A DNA stretch of 64,000 nt from Halothiobacillus sp045689735 (GTDB lineage Bacteria; Pseudomonadota; Gammaproteobacteria; Halothiobacillales; Halothiobacillaceae). Below, piece after piece: positions 7,664 to 15,390 of this stretch. The stretch covers positions 620,001 to 684,000 of the forward strand of contig NZ_CP142685.1 in the NCBI RefSeq assembly GCF_045689735.1, written 5' to 3'. Position numbers and translations under genes: made by a program. Numbering within the stretch: the stretch's first letter is position 1; the number at the start of each line of letters is the position of its first letter. Below the pieces are notes generated by a model that saw nothing but the letters and a program-made list of their open reading frames with translations, did not search any database and was not told the origin of the DNA.

Positions 7664-9004
7664 TTACAGAATGAAGCGACTTAAGTCTTCATCTTGTGCG
7701 AGTGAGCCCAGTCGCTCTTCGACGAAGGCCGCGTCGATTTCGATCGTTTGTCCGGCGCGTTCGTTGGCGTTGAAGCTCAATTCTTCCAGCAGGTGCTCCA
7801 TGACCGTGTGTAAACGCCGGGCGCCGATGTTTTCTGTGCGCCGGTTGACCTCATAGGCAATTTCCGCCATGCGGGTGATGGCTGCCGGGGTGAAGTGAAC
7901 CGTCAAGCCTTCTGCCGCCAGCAGGGCGCTGTGTTGCCGGGTGAGGGCGGCGTCGGGTTCAGTGAGGATGCGGACGAAATCTTCGGCCGTCAACGCATCG
8001 AGTTCCACCCGGATCGGCAGGCGCCCCTGGAGTTCGGGGATGAGATCGGAGGGCTTGCTCAGGTGGAACGCGCCCGAGGTGATGAACAGGATATGGTCGG
8101 TTTTAATCATGCCGAGTTTGGTGTTGACGGTCGAGCCTTCGATGATCGGCAGCAGATCGCGCTGAACGCCTTCCCGTGAAACCTCGCCGCCGCCGTATTC
8201 GCCCCGGCGGGCGATTTTGTCCAACTCGTCGATAAACACGATGCCATGCTGCTCGACGCGCTCCAGCGCCGCCTGGCGGAGCTCTTCCTCATTCACCAGA
8301 TTGGCGGCTTCTTCATCCGTCAGCCGCTTGAACGCTTCCCGCACCGTGAGGCGCTGCTGTTTGGTTTTTTGCTGGCTTAAGTTCTGGAACATGCCACGAA
8401 TCTGGCTGGCCATTTCCTCCATGCCGGGTGGGGAGAGAATATCCACCTGGGCATTCTGTGCCTTGAGTTCGATGTCGATTTCCCGTTCATCGAGTTCGCC
8501 TGCCTGGAGTTTGAGGCGGAATTTTTCACGGGTCTTTTGGTACGCCTCATCACGATGGCTGTCATCGGTGGCATGAGACCAGTCATCTCGCGGGGCGGGC
8601 AGCAGGATGTCGAGAATACGGTTTTCTGCGGCAATCGCGGCCTTGTCTCGAACCGCCTGCGTGGCGATTTCTCGTTGCATTTTGATGCCGACATCCGCCA
8701 GATCACGGATGATGGATTCGACATCGCGGCCGACATACCCCACTTCCGTGAACTTGGTGGCTTCGACTTTCAAAAACGGCGCCTCGGCCAGTTTGGCGAG
8801 GCGGCGGGCAATCTCGGTTTTGCCGACGCCGGTCGGGCCGATCATCAGAATGTTCTTGGGTGTGATTTCGCTGCGCAGAGCCTCGGGAGTTTGTTGCCGC
8901 CGCCAGCGGTTGCGCAGGGCGATGGCGACGGCGCGCTTGGCTTTGGCCTGGCCGACGATATGTTTATCGAGTTCGGCAACGATTTGCTGGGGCGTCAGAT
9001 TCAT
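7664..9004 (-). CDS. hslU: ATP-dependent protease ATPase subunit HslU
   Basis: HslU is the AAA+ unfoldase that feeds substrates to the HslV peptidase in the cytoplasm. The product from ATG 9004 has 446 residues, matching the family (about 443). The Walker A motif GPTGVGKT is at residues 56-63 and the pore motif GYVGRD about 30 residues later. The Walker B stretch IVFIDELDKIARRG lies past the I-domain, and the C-terminus ends DLSRFIL, the tail that docks into HslV. The start overlaps the hslV stop as ATGA, which excludes the much longer upstream open frame. Confidence 0.97.
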   Translation of the reverse strand: MNLTPQQIVAELDKHIVGQAKAKRAVAIALRNRWRRQQTPEALRSEITPKNILMIGPTGVGKTEIARRLAKLAEAPFLKVEATKFTEVGYVGRDVESIIRDLADVGIKMQREIATQAVRDKAAIAAENRILDILLPAPRDDWSHATDDSHRDEAYQKTREKFRLKLQAGELDEREIDIELKAQNAQVDILSPPGMEEMASQIRGMFQNLSQQKTKQQRLTVREAFKRLTDEEAANLVNEEELRQAALERVEQHGIVFIDELDKIARRGEYGGGEVSREGVQRDLLPIIEGSTVNTKLGMIKTDHILFITSGAFHLSKPSDLIPELQGRLPIRVELDALTAEDFVRILTEPDAALTRQHSALLAAEGLTVHFTPAAITRMAEIAYEVNRRTENIGARRLHTVMEHLLEELSFNANERAGQTIEIDAAFVEERLGSLAQDEDLSRFIL

Positions 9005-9540
9005 GATTCCAGCCCTTCGATGGTGAGTTGGTGGTTGGTGTAGATGCAGATGTCGGCGGCAATGTTCAGCGCCGCTTCGACAATACCGCGCGCCGGCAAA
9101 TTGCCGTGGCGGAGCAAGGCGGTGGCGGCTGCCTGGGCATAGGCACCGCCCGAGCCAATGGCAATCAGGTCGGATTCTGGTTCGATCACATCGCCATTGC
9201 CACTGATTGTGAGCATGCTCTGGCGATCCGCCACGATCAGCAGGGCTTCGAGGCGGCGCATGGCGCGATCGGTGCGCCATTCTTTGGCCAGTTCCACTGC
9301 GGAACGGGTCAGATTGCCGCTAAATTTTTCCAGATTGGCTTCAAATTTCTCAAACAGGGTGAAGGCATCGGCCGTCGCCCCGGCAAACCCCGCTACGACG
9401 GCGCCGTTGTACAGCCGGCGTACCTTGCGGGCATTGCCTTTGACAACGGTGTGGCCGAGCGTGACTTGACCATCGCCGCCGATGACGGTTTGTCCGTCTT
9501 TGCGGACACAGAGAATCGTGGTGCCGTGAAAATTTTCCAT
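9001..9540 (-). CDS. hslV: ATP-dependent protease peptidase subunit HslV
   Basis: HslV is the proteasome-beta-like threonine peptidase of the HslUV complex. The 179-residue product carries the short propeptide MENFHG followed by TTIL; the exposed threonine (residue 7) would be the nucleophile after processing. Other family marks are VIGGDGQVTLG, GFAGATADAFTLFE and AIGSGGAYAQAAA. It precedes hslU with a four-base overlap and follows xerC by 57 nt on the minus strand, the usual xerC-hslV-hslU order. In E. coli the pair is heat-inducible; I could not confirm a sigma-32 promoter here. Confidence 0.97.
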   Translation of the reverse strand: MENFHGTTILCVRKDGQTVIGGDGQVTLGHTVVKGNARKVRRLYNGAVVAGFAGATADAFTLFEKFEANLEKFSGNLTRSAVELAKEWRTDRAMRRLEALLIVADRQSMLTISGNGDVIEPESDLIAIGSGGAYAQAAATALLRHGNLPARGIVEAALNIAADICIYTNHQLTIEGLES

Positions 9541-9597
9541 CGTGCGTTCGCCTGCTGCGGGACAATGTGCTTAAGAGTGGGGGCGGGTCAAAAAAAA

Positions 9598-10584
9598 TCA
9601 ATCGGGCTCGATGGGGTTTTCCGCTGTGCGCGATGCCGTGCGGCGGGCACGCGGGTGTGCGGCTTCATACACTTGGGCTAAATGGGCAAAATCCAGATGG
9701 GTGTAGATTTGCGTAGTCGCCAGACTTTCGTGCCCCAGCAGTTCCTGCACGGCGCGCAAATCACCCGAGGATTCGAGCAGATGCGTCGCAAAGGCATGCC
9801 GCAATTGATGTGGGTGGAGCGGCTGATTGAGTCCCGCGCGCTGGGCGCACTGATTAAGCCGGAGTTCGACTGAACGGGTGCTGAGTCGTTGGCCAAGGCG
9901 GTTGATGAATAATGCCGGTTCTGCGGGATTTTTCAGCCAGCGGAGCCGGTGCGGCAACCAGGCATCGAGCGCGTCGAGGGCTTGGCTGCCGACCGGGACA
10001 AGTCGGGTCTTGTTGCGTTTGCCGGTGACGCGGGCGATGCCACTCTGCCGATCGAGATCGCTGAGATCGAGCCCGACCAGTTCCGCAATTCGCAGCCCGG
10101 CGCTGTAGGTCAGTTCCAGCATGGCCAGATCGCGCCGGTTGATGGGCGTGTCTGGGGTGGGGGTGTCCAGTAGCTGGCTGAGCGTTTCAATGCTGGGGGC
10201 GTTCGGCAGTTTCTTGGCCGCTTTCGGAGGTTTGAGTGCCTCGGGGCTGGCAGGACAGGGGATGCCCTGGGCGCGCCAGTCTTTCAGCAGCCAACGGAGC
10301 GCCGAGGCGGTTCGGGCGAGGCTTGCCGGGCTGAGGCCGGCCTGGTGACGCGCCGCGAGAAAACCGCGCAGGCAACGATCATCGAGTTGTTCTGTCTCAC
10401 GGCAGGAGAGCGTGGCCAGATAGCGCCCCAGCGCTTGCCAGTCCTGCGCATAGGCTTGGCGGGATTTTTCCGACAGCCGCAGGTGTTGATGCAAACGCGC
10501 TGTGGCATTGTCCAGTGCCTGAGCCAAGCTGTGAGCCAACCTATGGGCCGGAGCGTGGGTCAAGGCTGGAATCTCATCGGACAT
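9598..10584 (-). CDS. xerC: Tyrosine recombinase XerC
   Basis: XerC acts with XerD at the dif site to resolve chromosome dimers. The 328 residues comprise an N-terminal SAM-like core-binding domain (about 25-115) and a C-terminal catalytic domain. The catalytic set is readable: Arg in YSAGLRIAELVGL, the HxxR box in HPHQLRHAFATHLL, the His/Trp-position motif ELLGHESLATTQ, and the nucleophile Tyr in IYTHLDF. It begins 8 nt after the DUF484 gene, the standard partner upstream of xerC in gammaproteobacteria. The C-terminal extension (RARRTASRTAE) is slightly longer than in E. coli. Confidence 0.96.
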   Translation of the reverse strand: MSDEIPALTHAPAHRLAHSLAQALDNATARLHQHLRLSEKSRQAYAQDWQALGRYLATLSCRETEQLDDRCLRGFLAARHQAGLSPASLARTASALRWLLKDWRAQGIPCPASPEALKPPKAAKKLPNAPSIETLSQLLDTPTPDTPINRRDLAMLELTYSAGLRIAELVGLDLSDLDRQSGIARVTGKRNKTRLVPVGSQALDALDAWLPHRLRWLKNPAEPALFINRLGQRLSTRSVELRLNQCAQRAGLNQPLHPHQLRHAFATHLLESSGDLRAVQELLGHESLATTQIYTHLDFAHLAQVYEAAHPRARRTASRTAENPIEPD

Positions 10585-10592
10585 GCGGCAGT

Positions 10593-11309
10593 TCAGGCCG
10601 TGCGGAGAAAGGCGCTGGCGAGTTCGCCGATTTGGGTCAGAAACAGCGTGCCTTGTGCGGGGGTAAACCCGTCGGGCGCAAAGCGCCCCATTGCCAGCAC
10701 CTGCAGATCATCGGCCAGCGCGCCTGGCACGGCGACGACGGCGGCTGAGCCCGTATGCGGAAATTCGGCACCGAGCAAGGCGCTGCGCTGGGGATCACTC
10801 AGACGACCGCAGAGCGGGGTGCCGCTGGCTTTCCAGCCCTGCAAGGCGTGTTGAGCGGACGGATCCAAGCTGCGCCAGGTGTGCAGGGTGGTGACATCAA
10901 TCGAGAAATGGCTGCGCAGCAGTGCGCAGAGCGCATCGGCGTCGCCGCGCGCCGTCGTCAGCAGCGCACAGGTGAATTCGTGCATCTTGCGATCCATCGC
11001 CGCGTTCTGTTCTGCGGTCTGGTGCAGGTAACTGACGACGCTTGCTTGCGCAGCGAGTTGTGCCCGCAGCGTTCTGAGCTGGCGATGGGGCAGGCTGATT
11101 ACCCCCCCTTCCGGTTCGGGCAGATCGACGGCACCCAGCCAGTCGGGTTGCGCCTCGATGGCCGCCTGAACGAAATCCGCCAAAACCCGGGGCGACTCGA
11201 GCGCGAGAGATTGCGCCAAATAATCGGCGTGCTGTTCGAATAAGGCGCGCAGGGCTTCCTTCGTCGGCAAACTGGGGGTATCAAGGCGGGGGGCGGTGGC
11301 GTCGGTCAT
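10593..11309 (-). CDS. DUF484 family protein
   Basis: This 238-residue soluble protein belongs to DUF484, found between dapF and xerC in many proteobacteria, with a GAF-like fold and no proven activity. Visible features are the N-terminal helix with EQHADYLAQSLALE, the conserved SLPHRQLRTLRAQL, and a C-terminal GAF-like half ending LTQIGELASAFLRTA. It is the first gene of the minus-strand run reaching to mltF; there is no dapF upstream, since the neighbouring region is the divergent thrS leader. Confidence 0.85.
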   Translation of the reverse strand: MTDATAPRLDTPSLPTKEALRALFEQHADYLAQSLALESPRVLADFVQAAIEAQPDWLGAVDLPEPEGGVISLPHRQLRTLRAQLAAQASVVSYLHQTAEQNAAMDRKMHEFTCALLTTARGDADALCALLRSHFSIDVTTLHTWRSLDPSAQHALQGWKASGTPLCGRLSDPQRSALLGAEFPHTGSAAVVAVPGALADDLQVLAMGRFAPDGFTPAQGTLFLTQIGELASAFLRTA

Positions 11310-11423
11310 GGCTCGACTCGGATTCTAGTGATGATATTCAAGCGGAAATTGCACCATAGCGAGATTCTGGCCTGCCCGCAATGAGTGATCGCAGGAACCC
11401 GCCCCTTTTGATCGGGCAGCGCG

Positions 11424-11452
11424 TGTCTTACGACAGCATCTTCGCATACAAT
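11424..11452 (+). promoter_or_regulatory. Candidate sigma-70 promoter of thrS
   Basis: The -35-like TGTCTT (11424-11429) is 17 nt from the -10 TACAAT (11447-11452). Transcription would start near 11459 and give a leader of about 150 nt that includes the hairpin at 11464-11504. The -35 box is weak; the -10 box is good. Confidence 0.4.
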
Positions 11453-11463
11453 GTCGGGCTTCT

Positions 11464-11504
11464 GGATTGGCGTGACCCGCTGCCGTTGGGCGGGGCGCCA
11501 ATCC
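11464..11504 (+). promoter_or_regulatory. Long hairpin in the thrS 5' leader
   Basis: GGATTGGCG (11464-11472) pairs perfectly with CGCCAATCC (11496-11504). Inside it CCCGC (11476-11480) pairs with GCGGG (11490-11494), leaving the apical loop TGCCGTTGG. No T run follows, so this is not a terminator. In E. coli, threonyl-tRNA synthetase represses its own mRNA by binding leader hairpins that mimic the tRNA-Thr anticodon arm. The loop here contains CGT, but equivalence is only inference. Confidence 0.45.
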
Positions 11505-11611
11505 TGTACTTTCCGATTCGGAACCTGCTGCCGGTCCTGCCTGCACCCGCCCGTATCGCCCCTGAAACACGCGGTTTGTCGTAGTAGCCGCCACTGCCAA
11601 AGGAGAGCGTC

Positions 11612-13546
11612 ATGCCGACGATTACCCTACCTGATTCATCCCAACGCCATTTTGATCATCCGGTGACGCTGGCCGAGATAGCCGCCGACATTGGTTCCGG
11701 CCTTGCCAAGGCAGCCATTGCGGGCAAGATCGACGGCAAGCTCGTGGATTTGTCGCGCACGGTGGACAAAGACGCGGCGATCGCCATCGTCACCGCCAAG
11801 GATGCCGAAGGACTGGAGGTGATCCGTCATTCGACCGCACATCTGATGGCGCAGGCGGTCAAACAGTTGTATCCCAGCGCGCAGGTCACCATTGGCCCGG
11901 TCATCGACAACGGCTTCTACTATGACTTCTACTTCGAGCGCCCCTTCAACGATGAAGATTTGGCCGCGATCGAGGCGAGAATGCACGAACTGGCTGCGCG
12001 GGGCGATGAATTGACCCGTCGTGTCGTCGATCGGGCGAATGCTGTGCAGTTTTTCGATCAGCTGGGTGAAGAATTCAAGGTTGAGATCATTCAAAGCATC
12101 CCCGAAACGGAAGAACTGACCCTCTACACCCAGGGGGATTTCACCGATTTTTGTCGCGGTCCGCATGTGCCGAATACCAATCGGCTCACAGTGTTCAAGC
12201 TGATGAAAGTGGCGGGTGCCTACTGGCGTGGGGATGCCAAAAACCCGATGCTGACGCGCATTTACGGGACGGCGTTTGCCACCGAAAAGGAGCTGAAAGC
12301 CTATCTGCACCAACTGGCCGAGGCGGAAAAGCGCGACCACCGGCGCATCGGCAAGCAGCAAAATCTGTTTCATTTTCAGGAAGAAGCGCCGGGCCTGGTG
12401 TTCTGGCATCCCAAGGGCTGGGCGTTGTGGCAGGTGATCGAGCAGCACATGCGCGGGGTGTATCGCGCCTCAGGCTATTCGGAAGTGCGTTGCCCGCAAA
12501 TTCTGGATGTGTCGCTGTGGAAGAAATCCGGCCACTGGGATAACTACCAGGAAAACATGTTTTTCACGGAATCGGAGAAGCGCAGCTTTGCCGTGAAGCC
12601 GATGAACTGCCCCGGTCATGTGCAGGTCTTCAACCACGGCCTGCACAGCTACCGCGATCTGCCGATTCGGTATGGCGAGTTTGGTGCCTGCCATCGTAAT
12701 GAGCCTTCCGGCGCACTGCACGGCATTCTGCGGGTGCGGGGGTTTACTCAGGATGACGGCCACATTTTCTGCATGGAAAGCCAGATCGAATCCGAGGTCA
12801 AAGCCTTCCATGAACAGGCGTTGGCGGTCTATGCCACCTTCGGCTTTACCGATATACAGGTCAAAATCGCCCTGCGCCCGGAGAAGCGACTGGGCACCGA
12901 TGCCGTCTGGGATCAGGCCGAAGCCGCGCTGCGCGGGGCATTATCGGCGGCCGGGGTGGCCTGGACGGAATTGCCGGGCGAAGGTGCGTTCTATGGACCG
13001 AAAATCGAGTACCACCTGAAAGACGCGATTGGCCGCACGTGGCAGCTCGGCACGATTCAGGTCGATTTCATGATGCCGGAGCGCCTGGGGGCGACCTATG
13101 TGGACGAACACAGCGAGCGCCGTCATCCGGTGATGTTGCACCGCGCGATCGTCGGTTCCATGGAGCGGTTTATCGGCATCCTGATCGAACACCATGCGGG
13201 CCTGCTGCCGTTCTGGCTGGCGCCGGTTCAGGTCGTGGTCATGGGGATTACCGACAAACACGCAGCCTATGTCGAAGCAGTGACCGCCCGGTTCAAAGCG
13301 GCGGGGCTACGGGTGGAAGCGGATCTGCGCAATGAAAAAGTCGGATTCAAGATTCGGGAGCATACCCTGGCTCGCGTACCCTATTTGCTGGTGGCCGGTG
13401 ACCGGGAGATGGAAACCCAGTCCATCGCCGTGCGCACCCGGGAAGGGCAGGATTTGGGCGTGCGACCGATCGAAGCCCTGTTGACGCAGTTGCTTGAGCA
13501 GGTTCGCGTTGAGTCGAGCCCCCCGGTGCAGGGGGGTAATGGGTAA
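11612..13546 (+). CDS. thrS: Threonyl-tRNA synthetase
   Basis: ThrRS charges tRNA-Thr with threonine and edits mischarged serine. The 644-residue protein has the full bacterial layout: TGS domain (about 1-62), editing domain with the metal-site HSTAHLMAQAV at about 74, class II catalytic core (about 245-535) and anticodon-binding domain (about 540-640). The catalytic zinc ligands include the Cys in MNCPGHVQVF. Class II motif 2 is seen as FGACHRNEPSGALHG and motif 3 as MLHRAIVGSMERF. A good AAGGAG site lies before ATG 11612. It heads the thrS-infC-rpmI-rplT-pheST-ihfA cluster, as in E. coli. Confidence 0.98.
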   Translation: MPTITLPDSSQRHFDHPVTLAEIAADIGSGLAKAAIAGKIDGKLVDLSRTVDKDAAIAIVTAKDAEGLEVIRHSTAHLMAQAVKQLYPSAQVTIGPVIDNGFYYDFYFERPFNDEDLAAIEARMHELAARGDELTRRVVDRANAVQFFDQLGEEFKVEIIQSIPETEELTLYTQGDFTDFCRGPHVPNTNRLTVFKLMKVAGAYWRGDAKNPMLTRIYGTAFATEKELKAYLHQLAEAEKRDHRRIGKQQNLFHFQEEAPGLVFWHPKGWALWQVIEQHMRGVYRASGYSEVRCPQILDVSLWKKSGHWDNYQENMFFTESEKRSFAVKPMNCPGHVQVFNHGLHSYRDLPIRYGEFGACHRNEPSGALHGILRVRGFTQDDGHIFCMESQIESEVKAFHEQALAVYATFGFTDIQVKIALRPEKRLGTDAVWDQAEAALRGALSAAGVAWTELPGEGAFYGPKIEYHLKDAIGRTWQLGTIQVDFMMPERLGATYVDEHSERRHPVMLHRAIVGSMERFIGILIEHHAGLLPFWLAPVQVVVMGITDKHAAYVEAVTARFKAAGLRVEADLRNEKVGFKIREHTLARVPYLLVAGDREMETQSIAVRTREGQDLGVRPIEALLTQLLEQVRVESSPPVQGGNG

Positions 13547-13715
13547 GCCAGCGCCGCTCGTCACCCGGTGTCAACGGATTGCCTTGATTGCAACGCGCCC
13601 CGATCCGCCAGCATGCAGACGGGATCTGGTGGGTAATCCGGTGGCAACTGCGGGTTCGTTGGATAAAGACTTGCATCAATAGACGGGCGTATTAACATAT
13701 TGCCCCTGATTGACT

Positions 13716-13766
13716 GCGGCCACGGCAAAGCCTCTTCGGGCATGTCGCGTGGCCGCGGATGTTTTT
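13716..13766 (+). terminator. Hairpin between thrS and infC, possible attenuator
   Basis: A perfect 9-bp stem, GCGGCCACG (13716-13724) with CGTGGCCGC (13748-13756), encloses a loop with a smaller GCC/GGC stem; a T5 run follows at 13762-13766. It could end part of the thrS transcripts or structure the infC leader. The infC Shine-Dalgarno begins only 9 nt later. Confidence 0.4.
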
Positions 13767-13774
13767 GAATATTT

Positions 13775-13789
13775 GAGGATAAGAAGATA
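13775..13789 (+). promoter_or_regulatory. infC ribosome binding site and non-standard ATA start
   Basis: GAGG at 13775-13778, an 8-nt spacer, then ATA at 13787-13789. The spacing is ideal for initiation, and all other in-frame options in the homologous N-terminus lack both a standard codon and a ribosome binding site. Confidence 0.7.
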
Positions 13790-14335
13790 GCTCAGCTCCG
13801 TGCCCCCCAAGCCCCTGCCGCGCGCGACCCAGATGAACCGCGCATCAATGGTGAAATTACCGCCCGAGAAATTCGGTTGATCGATGAAAACGGCGAGCAA
13901 GCTGGCATCGTGCGCACGCGCGATGCGCTGATGCGTGCCGCTGAAGTCTCGCTGGATCTCGTCGAGGTGGCTGCCAATGCCACGCCGCCCGTCTGCAAGA
14001 TCATGGATTACGGCAAGTTCAAGTATCAGCAAAGCAAAAAGCAAGCTGAGGCGCGTAAAAAGCAGAAACAGATCGAGGTCAAGGAAATCAAATTTCGTCC
14101 GGGAACGGAAGATCATGATTACCAAGTCAAAATGCGCAGTATCGTCCGGTTTTTAGAAGACGGCGACAAAGCCAAAATCACCCTCCGATTCCGTGGCCGG
14201 GAAATGGCGCATAAGGAAATTGCGGGGGAATTACTGGATCGCATCGAAAAGGATCTGGCTGAATTGGCGATCGTTGAACAGCGGCCCAAAATGGAGGGTC
14301 GGCAAGTGACGATGGTGCTGGCGCCGAAAAAATAG
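13787..14335 (+). CDS. infC: Translation initiation factor IF-3, probable ATA start codon
   Basis: IF-3 keeps ribosomal subunits apart and rejects wrong start codons. Homology runs through PRINGEITAREIRLIDENGEQ, so the TTG at 13877 lies inside the protein and cannot be the start. No ATG, GTG or TTG exists further upstream in frame. The codon ATA at 13787 lies exactly 8 nt after the Shine-Dalgarno GAGG (13775-13778) and gives IAQLRAPQAPAARDPDEPRI as N-terminus (182 residues). E. coli infC uses ATT, which lets IF-3 repress its own translation; ATA would act the same way. C-terminal marks include VKEIKFRPGTEDHDYQVK and FRGREMAHKEI, ending MVLAPKK. Confidence 0.93.
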   Translation: MAQLRAPQAPAARDPDEPRINGEITAREIRLIDENGEQAGIVRTRDALMRAAEVSLDLVEVAANATPPVCKIMDYGKFKYQQSKKQAEARKKQKQIEVKEIKFRPGTEDHDYQVKMRSIVRFLEDGDKAKITLRFRGREMAHKEIAGELLDRIEKDLAELAIVEQRPKMEGRQVTMVLAPKK

Positions 14336-14366
14336 GTGCAATATACCGGGGCGACCCACTAGTCCC

Positions 14367-14395
14367 TTGGCTTTTTGGCAGCATTCTCGTATACT
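14367..14395 (+). promoter_or_regulatory. Sigma-70 promoter upstream of rpmI-rplT
   Basis: TTGGCT (14367-14372) and TATACT (14390-14395) are separated by exactly 17 nt. It lies 32 nt after the infC stop and would give a leader of about 190 nt before rpmI, the stretch where L20 autoregulation acts in E. coli. It allows rpmI-rplT expression independent of infC. Confidence 0.6.
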
Positions 14396-14590
14396 TTCGC
14401 GCCGCTTTTGCTTATGGCTTTTTTAGCCTGGCTGGCGGCGAGTCGGGCTTTCCCGACTGAATCCCTCGCTCTTGCGGTGGCCTGTGGTCAACAGGCCGGG
14501 CAGAAAGCTTGGGAATAGCCCCGTTCGCGTTACCGACTGCTCCGACGCGCCGGGTGTTCACACCAAAACATGGTCAAACTGGAGTCAAAC

Positions 14591-14785
14591 ATGCCGAAGA
14601 TCAAATCTAATCGCGGCGCAGCCAAGCGGTTCAAAATCACCGCCGGCGGTGTGAAGCGCAAGCAATCACATCTGCGCCATATCCTGACGAAAAAGTCATC
14701 CAAGCGTAAGCGTCAGCTCGGTTCACCGGCGTTCGTTCACGAGCGCGATGTTCCGTCGATTCATATCATGCTGCCCTACGCTTAA
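14591..14785 (+). CDS. rpmI: 50S ribosomal protein L35
   Basis: L35 is a small, very basic protein of the large ribosomal subunit. The 64-residue product from ATG 14591 begins MPKIKSNRGAAKRFKITAGG and includes KRKQSHLRHILTKKSSKRKRQL, almost the consensus sequence. GGAG lies 6 nt before the ATG; an in-frame ATG at 14570 adds seven residues not in the family. The gene is followed by rplT after 15 nt. In E. coli the pair is controlled by L20 binding the leader. Confidence 0.97.
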   Translation: MPKIKSNRGAAKRFKITAGGVKRKQSHLRHILTKKSSKRKRQLGSPAFVHERDVPSIHIMLPYA

Positions 14786-14800
14786 CGGAGGACTTGACCC

Positions 14801-15160
14801 ATGGCACGCGTAAAACGCGGCGTGAATGCTCGCGCCAAACATAAAAAAGTGATGGACAAAGCCAAAGGGTACTACGGTGCCCGTTCCCGGACATTCCGGG
14901 TGGCTCATCAAGCGGTCATCAAAGCGGGGCAGTATGCCTATCGTGACCGCCGCGCGAAAAAGCGCACTTTCCGTTCCTTGTGGATTGCCCGGATCAATGC
15001 GGAAGCTCGTGTCAACGAGATTTCTTACAGCCGCTTGATGGAAGGGATCCATAAGGCGAATATCGAGATCGACCGCAAAGTATTGGCTGATCTGGCGGTG
15101 TTCGATAAGCCGGCGTTTGCAGCCATTGCGGCGCAGGCCAAAGCGGCGCTCGGTCTGTAA
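14801..15160 (+). CDS. rplT: 50S ribosomal protein L20
   Basis: L20 is an early 23S rRNA-binding assembly protein and the translational repressor of its own operon. The 119-residue product begins MARVKRGVNARAKHKKVM, then KGYYGARSRTFRVA and RDRRAKKRTFRSLWIARINA, all hallmark segments. GGAGG at 14786-14790 precedes ATG 14801. A terminator-like hairpin follows 52 nt after the stop. Confidence 0.98.
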   Translation: MARVKRGVNARAKHKKVMDKAKGYYGARSRTFRVAHQAVIKAGQYAYRDRRAKKRTFRSLWIARINAEARVNEISYSRLMEGIHKANIEIDRKVLADLAVFDKPAFAAIAAQAKAALGL

Positions 15161-15211
15161 GGTCGATAGGGCGGCGGCCTATCCGCCGTCGGTCAGAATT
15201 CGCATACAATC

Positions 15212-15238
15212 AGGCGCTCTTTGCAGGGCGCCTTTTTT
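15212..15238 (+). terminator. Intrinsic terminator between rplT and pheS
   Basis: AGGCGC (15212-15217) pairs with GCGCCT (15228-15233) and is followed by T5. In E. coli a phenylalanine-controlled attenuator sits in this position, but I found no Phe-rich leader peptide in 15161-15211, so a plain terminator is more likely. A second hairpin without a T run, GATAGG/CCTATC, lies at 15165-15183. Confidence 0.6.
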
Positions 15239-15390
15239 GTTTCCGGCTGGGTTTTCTGCTGCACGGTGTGTCAAGGCGAATCTGTTTGGATAAAACGGGG
15301 CTGATTGGCTCCGCGTGGATTTTACCGGAGCGATCCTCGGCGTCTCGTCGAAGGCTGCGGTTCCCACCAATCGTTGAATGGAGTGTGTTT

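Larger units (their letters stand above)
11310..11611. other. Divergent intergenic region between the DUF484-xerC operon and thrS
   Basis: This 302-nt gap holds no convincing gene. It must carry the minus-strand operon promoter on its left side, which I could not pin down, and the thrS promoter and 5' leader on its right (annotated separately). An AAGGAGAG ribosome binding site (11599-11606) sits just before the thrS ATG. Confidence 0.5.

Noticed and set aside
15161..15211. PheM-type leader peptide before pheS
   Set aside because: No short ORF with a run of phenylalanine codons is present before the hairpin at 15212.
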